A model generated the notes under the pieces. It was given only the letters and a program-made list of their open reading frames with translations. It ran no database searches and was not told the origin of the DNA. A program made the position numbers and the translations under genes. Below are positions 6,241 to 14,726 of a stretch of 17,297 nt of DNA, one piece after another. Position 1 is the stretch's first letter; each line of letters begins with the position of its first letter. The stretch is from DASRTE01 sp035316885 (GTDB lineage: Bacteria; Actinomycetota; Actinomycetes; Jiangellales; Jiangellaceae), in NCBI GenBank assembly GCA_035316885.1, contig DATHII010000205.1, positions 1-17,297 of the forward strand, given 5' to 3'.

Positions 6241-8244
6241 CTAGAACCTGCCGCCACCACCATGGCGCCCGCTGGTGCCGCTACCGCCGAAACTCCCTGG
6301 GCTATGGCCTCCGCCGCCCCCGCCGTCGAAGCCGCCGCCGCCCCGTCCGCCACCGAACAAGCTGTCGATGAGGATGCCGCCGAGTATTGCCCCATTCAGG
6401 CCCCCACCACCGCCGCCGAACATGCCACCGCCTCCGGTCGAGTACTCGCCGACGTCGGCCCTGGCCAGCTGTCCGGCCAGCTCGGCGAGCGCGTCGGCCT
6501 GCAACGCATGGGCGAGCGCCGATACCGGGTCGGACTCGGCCAGTTGCATAGCCTGGTCGAGATGGCGCTGGGCCTCGGCCAGCCGGGTGCGCGCCTCGCC
6601 TCCCACTCCGCCGCGGCGTGTGGTGATGTAGTCCTGGGTCGCCGAGATCTCACTGCGGGCGGCCAGCAGGGCCTGCTCGAGCGAGGCCCGCGCCCGCTGG
6701 GCCTGCTGCTGTTGGTCCCGGACACCCGCGAGAGCCTGGTCGAGGCGACCCCCGGCCTCCTCGAGCCGGCGGATCGAAGCGAGCGGATCGAACGGGCCCG
6801 CCGACAGGTCCTGCTGCACGCTGACCAGCGCCTGCTCCGCCGCGGCCACCAAGCCGGCGAGATCGCCCGCCTGCTGGGCGCCCGACGAGAGGAGCGCCTT
6901 GGCCTCGGCGAGGTCCTGCGTCGTCTCCTGTACTGCGCTCTGCAGGCCTGCGCTGGCCTGCTCGAGGTCGTGGCCGAGCCGGTCGATCGCGTCGAGGAGC
7001 TGACCGGCCTGGTCGACAGCCCCCTCGGCGGCGAGGACCGAGACCGCTGCGTCGGCCGTGTCGCCGGCCGCGATCTGCTGCTTCGCAGCGGCGACGGATT
7101 CGGCAGCGAAGCTCAGCCGGTCGATGGCTTCCGCGTCATTGCCTGCCACGGCCGCCAGCGCGCTCTGGGTGTACCGCTCGCCCAGACCCTGGAGCGTGCC
7201 CTGAGCCGCGCCCACGCGCTCCTGTGCCTGCTCGGACCTCCGCTCGACCTCGGCGAGCGCCTCGGGTGCGTTCCGCTCCAGGTCGCGCAGCCGGTCGAAG
7301 GCCTCGGCCTGCTCGTCGAGCTTCGTGTTCGCCTCCTCGCAGCGACTGACGATCTCCGCCAGCATGGTCCGCCTGGTGGCGTCGTCCTCCGGTTGGGAGT
7401 CGTCGAGCTGCTGGCGCACCCGGAACGACGCCCCGAGGTGGCCCTTCGCCTCCTCGAGCACCCCGGCGAACGGCGCGGCCGCCGCCTCGCCGAACTGGGC
7501 GATCGCGAATCCGAGCTCCTGTTCGCTGGTCTTGACCGCGTTGTCGGTCTCGATGAGCAGCCGGCTGGCCCGCTTGTCGAGCTCGTCGAGCGTGAGCTCC
7601 GACGGTCCGGCTCCCGCCGCGGCACCAGCGGCCTGTCTGCTCCGCCGGTAGCGCGAGAATGCGTACGCACCGGCCGCACCGGCACCGCCCACGACCACTA
7701 CTGGAAACCAGGGGAAGCCGCCCGCGCCGGGGTCCGCTTCGCCCGGCGTGATCTCAGGGGTCTGGACCGGCTCGTCGTTCAGTACTGCGGCATAGCCCTC
7801 GGCAGCGCCGATCGCGGCACCGGCCCAGTCATTGTCCTGAAGCGGCGGCTCGATCGCCACTGTGGCGACCTCGGCGAGCTGGGCGGCGGTGAGCGGGTAC
7901 TGCTCGTCCACGGAGTACGCGTACTGCCGGTCACCGGTCGCGACTGCCAGTAGCGCGTCGTTGAGACCCAGCCCGTTGATCTGCGCGGTCTCGTCCGCCC
8001 AATCCAGCGCGGGCTGACCGGAGAAGGAGTCGACGTAGACGACGAACAACTGCAGTTGGTGGTCGGAGTTGAGCTGGTCGAGGGCGTCCTGCACCTCGTC
8101 GCGCCGATCACCGAGCGCCTCGACCCGGTCGGTGATCTGTCCGGAGTCCAGCTCCACGGGTTCCTCGGCCCGCGCGACGCCCTGCGCCACGAGCCACACG
8201 ATCCCGACGGTCGCCGCCGACGCCCGCCCGAACCACACCCGCAT
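6241..8244 (-). CDS. TPM-domain protein with signal peptide, membrane anchor, long helical region and Gly-rich tail
   Basis: A 667-residue envelope protein. Residues 1-26 look like a signal peptide ending ARA. Residues 28-155 match the TPM fold (YgcG/Psb32 type), with LQLFVVYVDSFSG and LNDALLAVATGDRQYAYSV as landmarks. A membrane segment spans about 178-197 (FPWFPVVVVGGAGAAGAYAF), followed by basic RYRRSR, so the TPM domain should face outside and the rest inside. About 210-600 is Ala/Glu/Gln-rich, predicted coiled coil. From 602 the chain is Gly-rich, with a hydrophobic patch (NGAILGGILIDSLF), and it ends GGGGRF. ATG 8244 has GGAGGT (8257-8252) 7 nt upstream; the longer open frame to 8652 runs into the divergent gene and is rejected. 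A weak -10 (TAGGCT, minus strand, 8291-8286) may lie upstream. It is probably co-transcribed with the PspA-family gene. Confidence 0.85.
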   Translation of the reverse strand: MRVWFGRASAATVGIVWLVAQGVARAEEPVELDSGQITDRVEALGDRRDEVQDALDQLNSDHQLQLFVVYVDSFSGQPALDWADETAQINGLGLNDALLAVATGDRQYAYSVDEQYPLTAAQLAEVATVAIEPPLQDNDWAGAAIGAAEGYAAVLNDEPVQTPEITPGEADPGAGGFPWFPVVVVGGAGAAGAYAFSRYRRSRQAAGAAAGAGPSELTLDELDKRASRLLIETDNAVKTSEQELGFAIAQFGEAAAAPFAGVLEEAKGHLGASFRVRQQLDDSQPEDDATRRTMLAEIVSRCEEANTKLDEQAEAFDRLRDLERNAPEALAEVERRSEQAQERVGAAQGTLQGLGERYTQSALAAVAGNDAEAIDRLSFAAESVAAAKQQIAAGDTADAAVSVLAAEGAVDQAGQLLDAIDRLGHDLEQASAGLQSAVQETTQDLAEAKALLSSGAQQAGDLAGLVAAAEQALVSVQQDLSAGPFDPLASIRRLEEAGGRLDQALAGVRDQQQQAQRARASLEQALLAARSEISATQDYITTRRGGVGGEARTRLAEAQRHLDQAMQLAESDPVSALAHALQADALAELAGQLARADVGEYSTGGGGMFGGGGGGLNGAILGGILIDSLFGGGRGGGGFDGGGGGGHSPGSFGGSGTSGRHGGGGRF

Positions 8245-8365
8245 ACCGCGCACCTCCGCCGACGAACCCGGTGGATCCTCTGCGGAGCCTAGGTCCACGG
8301 GGTGATCTCGGCCACCCACACGGGCGGACGTCAGGAGCGCGCGCGGACTGCCGCAGCGCGGCCCG

Positions 8366-8371
8366 TACGCT
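8366..8371 (+). promoter_or_regulatory. Candidate -10 box for a leaderless FAD-oxidoreductase transcript
   Basis: TACGCT (TANNNT) ends 7 nt before ATG 8379, and there is no Shine-Dalgarno between them, so a leaderless mRNA is likely. No recognisable -35 is seen. The 134-bp region 8245-8378 also has to hold the promoter of the divergent TPM gene; I see nothing else in it. Confidence 0.4.
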
Positions 8372-8378
8372 GCCTGCG

Positions 8379-10007
8379 ATGGCTGGCCTCTCCGAGACTC
8401 CGCTCCACCGCAAGAAGACCGCACCGCCTCGCGGCCCGGACTCCGCCGATGTCGTCGTCGTCGGCGGGGGGCACAACGGTCTGGTGGCCGCGACCGTGCT
8501 CGCCCGGTCCGGCCTGGACGTGATCCTGCTCGAACGGGCCCGGAGGCTGGGCGGGGCCACCCGTACCGAGAACTGCTTCCCGGCAGTACCCGGGCTGCGT
8601 CAGTCCACGGGTGCCTACCTGCTCGGGCTGATGCCGCCGGAGGTGTTGGCACTGGCCGACGGCCGCGTACGCCCGCTGCGTCGCGACCCGTACTACGTGC
8701 TGCCCACGGCGGGCGGGTCGGGTTCGCCGTTCCTGTGGTTCGGCAGCGACCGCGCCGCCACCCGCACCCAGATGGAACGGACGTTCTCCGCCGCGGACGT
8801 CCGAGCCGACGACGCGCTGCAGGCCGAGCTCGCCGCGCTGCGCGAGGACCTGGCGCCCGCCTGGCTGGCCGAACCGCTCCCGTTAGAGGACACCGCCGAG
8901 CGCTTCATCCGGCCCGGGCTGCGGACGGTGTTCGTCGACCTCGTGCGCGGCTCGGTGGTCGACTATCTCGGCCGGTTCGGCTTCTCCTCAGAGCTGCTCG
9001 TCGCGATGTACGTCGTCACCGACGGCCTGTCGGGACTCACGGCCGGGCCGGACACCCCGGGCACCGGCCACAACTTCCTCGCGCACAACATGTGTCGGCT
9101 GCCCGGTGCCGGCGGCACCTGGATGATCGCCGAGGGCGGCATGGGTGCGGTGTCGGGCGCGTTCGCCGAGGCGGCCGCAACGGCAGGGGCACAGTTGTTC
9201 ACGGGCACCGAGGTCGTCGCTCTCAGGGTCGACGGCGGCTCCGTCGGCGGCGTCGTGCTCGCCGACGGCAGGCAGGTTGCCGCCCGCGCGGTTCTGGCGG
9301 CGTGCGACCCGTGGCGGACCGCGGCAATCGCCGGCGAGCACGCCCCGGTCGGCCTGGTGGAGCGGCTCGAGCGGGTCCGCCGGCCGGGCACGACGCTCAA
9401 GGTCAACCTGGCGCTGCGTGGACTGCCTCGGCTGGCCTGCCTGCCCGACAGCGCACCGTCGCCGTGGGGGTCCACGGTCCACCTCCTGCCCGACGCCACC
9501 GGCCGCCCGCTGGAGGCGCTGCGGTCGATGTGGCACGACGTGGAAGCGGGCCGGCTGCCCGACTTCCCGACCATGGAGTGGTACGTCCACACCACCGTCG
9601 ACCCGAGCCTGCGCGACGACGCGGGTCACCACTCGTCGGCCCTGTTCGTCCAGTCGGTCCCGTACCAGCCCGCCGGCACCACCTGGTCGGAGGCGATCGA
9701 GCCGTACGTCGACCACCTGCTGCGCATCGCCGACAGGTTCGCACCCGGCACGTCCGAGCTGGTCGCCGACACGTTCCCGCTGCCCCCGCCGGCGATCGAG
9801 GAGCACTTCGGCATCACCGATGGGCACATCCACCACGTCGACAACGCCGTGGCCTTCGCCGACCGCATCCCCTACGCGACCGGCCTGCCCGGGCTCTACG
9901 CGGGGAGCGCCGGCTGCCACCCGGCCGGGTCCGTGATCGGAGCGGCCGGCTGGAACAGCGCACACCGGGTGATCGCCGATCTCGGGATGCGCCCGGACGA
10001 GGGCTGA
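8379..10007 (+). CDS. Phytoene-desaturase-like FAD-dependent oxidoreductase (PYROXD2/CrtI-type)
   Basis: A 542-residue flavoprotein. The dinucleotide-binding motif VVVVGGGHNGL is at 25-35, with the acidic end of beta-2 at Glu52 and LGGATRTE just after, the standard start of the amine-oxidase/CrtI fold. The middle holds GGTWMIAEGGMGAVSGAFAE, the conserved segment before the second FAD-contact region, and the end holds LPGLYAGSAGCHPAGSVIGAAGWNSA, the C-terminal FAD-binding motif (quoted by its key part). Length and motifs fit the NAD(P)/FAD-dependent oxidoreductases related to PYROXD2 and CrtI. No other carotenoid gene is near, so carotenoid synthesis is not supported and the substrate is unknown. 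ATG 8379 is chosen over the longer frame to 8271 because the FAD motif then sits close to the N-terminus. Confidence 0.87.
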   Translation: MAGLSETPLHRKKTAPPRGPDSADVVVVGGGHNGLVAATVLARSGLDVILLERARRLGGATRTENCFPAVPGLRQSTGAYLLGLMPPEVLALADGRVRPLRRDPYYVLPTAGGSGSPFLWFGSDRAATRTQMERTFSAADVRADDALQAELAALREDLAPAWLAEPLPLEDTAERFIRPGLRTVFVDLVRGSVVDYLGRFGFSSELLVAMYVVTDGLSGLTAGPDTPGTGHNFLAHNMCRLPGAGGTWMIAEGGMGAVSGAFAEAAATAGAQLFTGTEVVALRVDGGSVGGVVLADGRQVAARAVLAACDPWRTAAIAGEHAPVGLVERLERVRRPGTTLKVNLALRGLPRLACLPDSAPSPWGSTVHLLPDATGRPLEALRSMWHDVEAGRLPDFPTMEWYVHTTVDPSLRDDAGHHSSALFVQSVPYQPAGTTWSEAIEPYVDHLLRIADRFAPGTSELVADTFPLPPPAIEEHFGITDGHIHHVDNAVAFADRIPYATGLPGLYAGSAGCHPAGSVIGAAGWNSAHRVIADLGMRPDEG

Positions 10008-10107
10008 CCGCGGCTGTTCGGCGAGGTCTGCGTGACCTGGCCGGCGGAGACTAACCTGTACGCAGAGCAACCGCTAACACCCGTACCGGAAGAAGGCGAA
10101 CGCCTCA

Positions 10108-13100
10108 GTGGCCCCGCAAACCGGCCCGCTCGCAGGATTCGGACCGAACGAGTGGCTCGTGCAGGAGCTCTACGAGAGTTGGCTGGACGATCCCGCGACG
10201 GTCGACCAGGCCTGGTCCGACTTCTTCAGCGACTACACGCGGCGCGACCTGCCCAACGGGCGCCAGCCCGGCACAGCCGTATCCAGCAGGGAGAACGACG
10301 TGACCACGGGCGCTACCCAGAACAACGCGACGCCGGCACCCGCACCGGCCACTGCTGCACCGGCCGCACCGGCACCGGCACCCGCACCGGCACCGACAAC
10401 GACTGCTCCGGCCGCGGCACGGCCGGCCGCGGCGACGAAGGGAGCCACCACACCCGACCCGTCGCCGCCCACCGCGAAGCCACCGACCACCGCCGCCGCG
10501 CAGAGCGCCGAGACGGTTCCGCTCCGCGGCGCCACCGCCCGCGTCGTCACCAACATGGAGTCCAGCCTCGAGGTGCCCACCGCCACGAGCGTGCGCGCCG
10601 TGCCGGCCAAGCTGCTCGTCGACAACCGGATCGTCATCAACAACCACCTGTCCCGCTCGCGCGGCGGAAAGGTCTCGTTCACTCACGTCATCGGGTTTGC
10701 GCTGATCCGGGCGCTGGGCCGGATGCCGGAGATGAACTACTCCTACGACCAGGTCGATGGCAAGCCCGTGCTGGTCAAGCCGGCCCACGTGAACCTCGGA
10801 CTCGCGATCGACCAGCAGAAGAAGGACGGCACGCGCCAGTTGCTTGTGCCCAGCATCAAGCAGGCCGAGACGCTCGACTTCGCCCAGTTCTGGTCGGCCT
10901 ACGAAGACCTGATCCGTCGGGCCCGCGGTGGCCAGCTCACCGTCGACGACTTCACCGGCACGACGATCAGTCTCACCAACCCGGGCACGATCGGCACGGT
11001 CCACTCGGTGCCGAGGCTGATGAAGGGCCAGGGCACGATCATCGGCGTGGGTGCCATGGAGTACCCGGCCGAGTTCCAGGGTGCGGCACCCGAGACGTTG
11101 GCGCGCCTCGGCATCTCCAAGGCCATGACGCTGACCAGCACGTACGACCACCGGGTCATCCAGGGTGCCCAGAGCGGTGACTTCCTGCGGATCGTGCACG
11201 GGCTGCTGCTCGGCGACGACGGCTTCTACGACGAGATCTTCCGGGCGCTGCGGATCCCGTACGAGCCGATCCGCTGGGCCGCAGACGTCACGGCCAGCCA
11301 CGAGGACGAGATCGGCAAGCAGGCCAGGGTGCTCGAGCTGATCCACGCGTACCGGGTCCGCGGCCACCTGATGGCCGACACCGACCCGCTCGAGTACAAG
11401 CAGCGGAGCCACCCCGACCTCGACGTCACCACCCATGGCCTGACGCTGTGGGACCTCGACCGTGAGTTCGCCACCGGCTCGTTCGGGGGCGACAAGCGTT
11501 TCATGCTCCTGCGCGACATCCTCGGCGTGCTGCGCAACGCGTACTGCCGCACCGTCGGCATCGAGTACATGCACATCCAGGAGCCGGACCAGCGGCGCTG
11601 GATCCAGCAGCGGGTCGAGAAGCCGTCCGATCGGATGGAGCGCGAGGACCAGCTCCGCATCCTGCACAAGCTCAACCAGGCTGAGGCGTTCGAGACGTTC
11701 CTGCAGACCAAGTACGTCGGCCAGAAGCGCTTCTCGCTCGAGGGTGCGGAGTCGATGATCTCGGTGCTCGACGAGATCTGCCAGGCCGCCGGTGAGGCGG
11801 AGCTCGACGAGGTGTGCATCGGCATGGCCCACCGCGGGCGGCTCAACGTGCTGGCCAACATCGTCGGCAAGAGCTACGGCCAGATCTTCCGGGAGTTCGA
11901 GGGAAACATCGACCCACGGACCGTCCAGGGCTCGGGCGACGTCAAGTACCACCTCGGCGCCGACGGCGAGTTCGTCGACCAGGACGGCGGGCGGATCAAG
12001 GTCTCACTGACGGCCAACCCCAGCCACCTGGAGGCTGTCAACCCGGTGCTCGAAGGCATCGCGCGGGCCAAACAGGACCTCCTCGACCGGGGAGAGGAGT
12101 TCCCGGTGCTGCCGATCCTCGTGCACGGCGACGCAGCATTCGCCGGCCAGGGAGTGGTGGCCGAGACGCTCAACCTGTCCCAGCTGCGTGGCTACCGAAC
12201 GGGCGGCACCATCCACGTCGTCGTCAACAACCAGGTCGGGTTCACCACCTCGCCCGAGCAGTCGCGGTCGTCGATGTACTGCACGGATGTCGCGCGGATG
12301 GTCCAGGCGCCGATCTTCCACGTCAACGGTGACGACCCCGAGGCGTGCGCTCGGGTGGCCCGGCTGGCATTCGAGTTCCGCCAGGACTTCGCCAAGGACG
12401 TCGTCATCGACATGGTGTGCTACCGCCGGCGTGGCCACAACGAAGGCGACGACCCCTCGTACACGCAGCCGTTGATGTACGACCTCATCGAGCAGAAGCG
12501 CTCGGTACGCAAGCTGTACACAGAGGCGCTCATCGGCCGTGGCGATATCACCCTCGACGAGGCCGAACAGGCACTGCGTGACTACCAACAGCAGTTGGAG
12601 CGGGTGTTCGCCGAGACCCGCGAGGCCGAGGGCCAGCCGCCGGCGCAGGTCACCGTTCCGACCTACCCGGTCAAGCCGGAGCCGGAGGGCGAGCTGGTCA
12701 CGGCGGTCAGCGGGGAGATGCTCAAGCGGATCGCCGACGCCTACCTCAACCTGCCCGAGGGTTTCACCGTCCACCCGAAGGTGCAGCCGCAGCTGCAACG
12801 GCGCGCGGCGATGCTCACCGAGGGCGGCATCGACTGGGGCACCGCCGAGATCGCCGCGTTCGGCTCATTGCTGGTCGACGGGCGTCCGATCCGGCTGGCG
12901 GGGCAGGACACTCGCCGTGGGACGTTCGTCCAGCGCTTCGCCGCGATCGTCGACCGGGCCACCGGCGAGTCGTACGTCCCGCTGCAGCACCTCGACGTTA
13001 ACCAGGCCAAGTTCCACGTGTACGACTCCCTGCTCTCCGAGTTCGCCGCGATGGGCTTCGAGTACGGCTACTCGGTGGCACGCCCCGACGCCCTGGTGCT

Positions 13101-13884
13101 GTGGGAGGCACAGTTCGGCGACTTCGCCAGCGGCGCCCAGACGGTCATCGACGAGTTCATCGTGTCCGGCGAGCCGAAGTGGAACCAGCGCTCGGGGGTC
13201 GTGCTCCTGCTGCCGCACGGGCACGAGGGTCAGGGGCCCGACCACTCGTCCGGACGCATCGAGCGCTTCCTCACCATGGCCGCGGAGGACGCGTTCCGCG
13301 TGGCCCAGCCCTCGACGCCGGCCTCGTACTTCCACCTGTTGCGGCTGCATACCCTGGGCGGCGTCCACAAGCCCGCGATCGTGTTCACCCCGAAGTCCAT
13401 GCTCCGGAACAAGAAGGCGGTCTCCGACCCCGAGGACCTCACCGGCGACACGTCGTTCCGCCCGGTTATCCCCGACGCCGAGGTCGACGCCACAGCCGTC
13501 GAGCGGGTGCTGCTCTGCTCCGGGAAGATCGTGTGGGACCTGCGTGCCGAGCGGGCAAAGCGGTCGGACGAGCGCACGGCGATCGTGCCGGTCGAGCAGC
13601 TCTATCCGCTGCCGGCCGACCAGATCGTTGCCGAGCTCGGGCGGTTCCCCGCGCTGAGCGAAGTCCGCTGGGTCCAGGACGAGCCGCGCAACATGGGGGT
13701 ATGGCCCTTCATGTGGCTGCACCTCGCTCCGCGGCTCGCCCAGCCGAGATCCACCACCGACGGCGACGTGTCCGGATTCGTACTGGCCGGCGTCACCCGC
13801 CCTGCCGGCTCGGCGCCGTCGGTCGGCTCCAACGCCCGCCACCTCCAGCAGCAGCGCGAACTCATCGACGAAGCCTTCGCATAA
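10108..13884 (+). CDS. kgd: Multifunctional 2-oxoglutarate dehydrogenase E2-E1 protein (Kgd/OdhA type)
   Basis: A 1258-residue TCA-cycle enzyme that decarboxylates 2-oxoglutarate with thiamine diphosphate and passes the succinyl group towards lipoamide and CoA. Order: an E1 N-terminal segment (FGPNEWLVQELYESWLDD, about 11-28); an Ala/Pro/Thr linker (about 55-135); an E2-type acyltransferase domain (about 145-365) ending TSTYDHRVIQGAQSGDF near 343-359, where Gln replaces the Asp of the usual E2 DHR-x-x-DG motif, as in other Kgd proteins; then the E1 ThDP region with HGDAAFAGQGV (about 673) and NNQVGFTT (about 707), and the transketolase-like part with LLPHGHEGQGPDHSS (about 1035). No lipoyl domain is seen, as expected for this family. 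Start GTG 10108 is preceded by AGAAGG at about 11 nt. A TAACCT at 10052-10057 may be the -10 box. The next gene begins 10 nt after the stop. Confidence 0.96.
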   Translation: MAPQTGPLAGFGPNEWLVQELYESWLDDPATVDQAWSDFFSDYTRRDLPNGRQPGTAVSSRENDVTTGATQNNATPAPAPATAAPAAPAPAPAPAPTTTAPAAARPAAATKGATTPDPSPPTAKPPTTAAAQSAETVPLRGATARVVTNMESSLEVPTATSVRAVPAKLLVDNRIVINNHLSRSRGGKVSFTHVIGFALIRALGRMPEMNYSYDQVDGKPVLVKPAHVNLGLAIDQQKKDGTRQLLVPSIKQAETLDFAQFWSAYEDLIRRARGGQLTVDDFTGTTISLTNPGTIGTVHSVPRLMKGQGTIIGVGAMEYPAEFQGAAPETLARLGISKAMTLTSTYDHRVIQGAQSGDFLRIVHGLLLGDDGFYDEIFRALRIPYEPIRWAADVTASHEDEIGKQARVLELIHAYRVRGHLMADTDPLEYKQRSHPDLDVTTHGLTLWDLDREFATGSFGGDKRFMLLRDILGVLRNAYCRTVGIEYMHIQEPDQRRWIQQRVEKPSDRMEREDQLRILHKLNQAEAFETFLQTKYVGQKRFSLEGAESMISVLDEICQAAGEAELDEVCIGMAHRGRLNVLANIVGKSYGQIFREFEGNIDPRTVQGSGDVKYHLGADGEFVDQDGGRIKVSLTANPSHLEAVNPVLEGIARAKQDLLDRGEEFPVLPILVHGDAAFAGQGVVAETLNLSQLRGYRTGGTIHVVVNNQVGFTTSPEQSRSSMYCTDVARMVQAPIFHVNGDDPEACARVARLAFEFRQDFAKDVVIDMVCYRRRGHNEGDDPSYTQPLMYDLIEQKRSVRKLYTEALIGRGDITLDEAEQALRDYQQQLERVFAETREAEGQPPAQVTVPTYPVKPEPEGELVTAVSGEMLKRIADAYLNLPEGFTVHPKVQPQLQRRAAMLTEGGIDWGTAEIAAFGSLLVDGRPIRLAGQDTRRGTFVQRFAAIVDRATGESYVPLQHLDVNQAKFHVYDSLLSEFAAMGFEYGYSVARPDALVLWEAQFGDFASGAQTVIDEFIVSGEPKWNQRSGVVLLLPHGHEGQGPDHSSGRIERFLTMAAEDAFRVAQPSTPASYFHLLRLHTLGGVHKPAIVFTPKSMLRNKKAVSDPEDLTGDTSFRPVIPDAEVDATAVERVLLCSGKIVWDLRAERAKRSDERTAIVPVEQLYPLPADQIVAELGRFPALSEVRWVQDEPRNMGVWPFMWLHLAPRLAQPRSTTDGDVSGFVLAGVTRPAGSAPSVGSNARHLQQQRELIDEAFA
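10331..10436 (+). repeat. Low-complexity GCACCG-type repeats coding the Kgd Ala/Pro linker
   Basis: Degenerate repeats of GCACCG/GCACCC code for an Ala-Pro-Thr run at roughly residues 75-109 of Kgd. It links the E1 N-terminal helix to the acyltransferase domain and is probably a flexible spacer. Such DNA tends to vary in length between strains. Confidence 0.7.
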
Positions 13885-13888
13885 GGAG
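13883..13888 (+). promoter_or_regulatory. Shine-Dalgarno of the small DUF6104-like gene, overlapping the kgd stop
   Basis: AAGGAG shares its first two bases with the kgd TAA stop and stands 6 nt before TTG 13895. This is a good ribosome binding site and supports the rare TTG start, with translation of the small gene tied to ribosomes finishing kgd. Confidence 0.75.
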
Positions 13889-13894
13889 TGGAGT

Positions 13895-14068
13895 TTGTAC
13901 TTCACCGACCGCGGGATCGATGAGCTCGAGCGCCGGCGGGGCGAGGACGAGGTCACGCTGGCGTGGTTGGCCGACCACCTGCGCGCGTTCGTCGACCTCA
14001 ACCCGGACTTCGATGTTCCTGTCGAGCGGCTCGCCACCTGGCTGGCCCGCCTCGACGACGACGCGTGA
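13895..14068 (+). CDS. Small DUF6104-family protein
   Basis: A 57-residue acidic protein beginning MYFTDRGIDELERRRGEDEV and ending ATWLARLDDDA. I recognise it as the DUF6104 type, a small actinobacterial family of unknown function. It has no Cys, no signal peptide and no membrane segment, and looks like two or three short helices, so it should be a cytoplasmic globular or adaptor protein. TTG is the start: an ideally spaced AAGGAG overlaps the kgd stop, and the family begins with MYFTDRG. It lies 10 nt after kgd, and its TGA overlaps the GTG of the hydrolase gene. The tight linkage suggests co-production with Kgd; a role with that enzyme is a guess from position. Its TTG start makes it easy for gene finders to miss. 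Confidence 0.85.
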   Translation: MYFTDRGIDELERRRGEDEVTLAWLADHLRAFVDLNPDFDVPVERLATWLARLDDDA

Positions 14069-14712
14069 GCACACCACCGCGTGACGTCCGGGTCTGCGTG
14101 TTCGGCGACTCGTTCGTGGCCGGTGTCGGCGATCCCAAGGCGCTCGGCTGGGTCGGCAGGGTTGCCGCGCGGACGCCGAGCTCGACCGGTGTCGCATTGA
14201 CCATGTACTCGCTGGGCGTCCGGGGCCAGTCGACGGAGGACGTCGTGGTGCGGATGCCGCTGGAGATCTCACCCCGCTTTGCCCGCGGCGACGAGCACGG
14301 CGTCGTCCTCGCCGTCGGAGTCGCGGATGCGTTCGCCGCGGTTGCGGTCGCGCGATCGGCCGCCACGCTGGAGTTCGGCTTGCGGTCCACAGGCCTCCGC
14401 CGACTCGTTGTCGGACCGCCCCCGGTGGGCCCCGACGACCTGCGTCGCCGGATCGCCGAACTCGACGGCGCCTATGCCGAACTCTGTGCACGGCTGGACG
14501 TGCCGTACGTGTCGACGTACGGGCCGCTTGCCGAGCACGGGCCGTGGCTCGACCAGCGTTTCGCCGATGGCGTCCACCCGGGGCAGGCCGGTTACGGCAT
14601 GCTCGCCTACGTCGTGCTCCACGGCGGCTGGTACGACTGGCTCGGGGTTCCGGTGCCGGCACGTGAGGCCGACGCCCGGCGCCGTCGGCGAGCACCAGGC
14701 GCCACCGGGTGA
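14065..14712 (+). CDS. SGNH/GDSL-type hydrolase with atypical block III
   Basis: A 215-residue protein of the SGNH esterase/lipase superfamily. Block I is VFGDSFVAGVGD (12-23) with nucleophile Ser16, and block II Gly is in LGVRGQST (50-57). Block V is DGVHPGQAGY (169-178), with Asp169 and His171 completing the catalytic pair. Block III, normally GxND, reads GVAD (85-88), so the oxyanion-hole Asn is replaced by Ala87. There is no signal peptide, so it is probably cytoplasmic. The last ~20 residues are Arg-rich. The start GTG 14065 overlaps the stop of the DUF6104-like gene (GTGA); the frame is open upstream to 13963 but only in the shadow of that gene. Natural substrate unknown; activity may be weak or altered. 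Confidence 0.8.
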   Translation: MSTPPRDVRVCVFGDSFVAGVGDPKALGWVGRVAARTPSSTGVALTMYSLGVRGQSTEDVVVRMPLEISPRFARGDEHGVVLAVGVADAFAAVAVARSAATLEFGLRSTGLRRLVVGPPPVGPDDLRRRIAELDGAYAELCARLDVPYVSTYGPLAEHGPWLDQRFADGVHPGQAGYGMLAYVVLHGGWYDWLGVPVPAREADARRRRRAPGATG

Positions 14713-14726
14713 CCGGCCCCACCTGG

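Noticed and set aside
5347..7953. 868-codon open frame on the plus strand opposite the PspA-family and TPM genes
   Set aside because: It is a shadow of high-GC codon bias. The minus strand has recognisable protein families, a signal peptide and a Shine-Dalgarno; the plus frame has no known domain and is not preceded by a ribosome binding site.
8245..8652. Upstream extension of the TPM-domain gene into the divergent oxidoreductase gene
   Set aside because: ATG 8244 has a well-placed GGAGGT and opens directly into a signal peptide; the extension is a shadow.
8379..10007. Reading this gene as part of a carotenoid pathway
   Set aside because: The CrtI-like fold is shared by many oxidoreductases, and no phytoene synthase, isoprenoid or cyclase gene is in the window.
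10105..11952. 615-codon open frame on the minus strand opposite kgd
   Set aside because: The plus strand encodes a well-conserved Kgd through the whole stretch; the antisense frame has no family resemblance.
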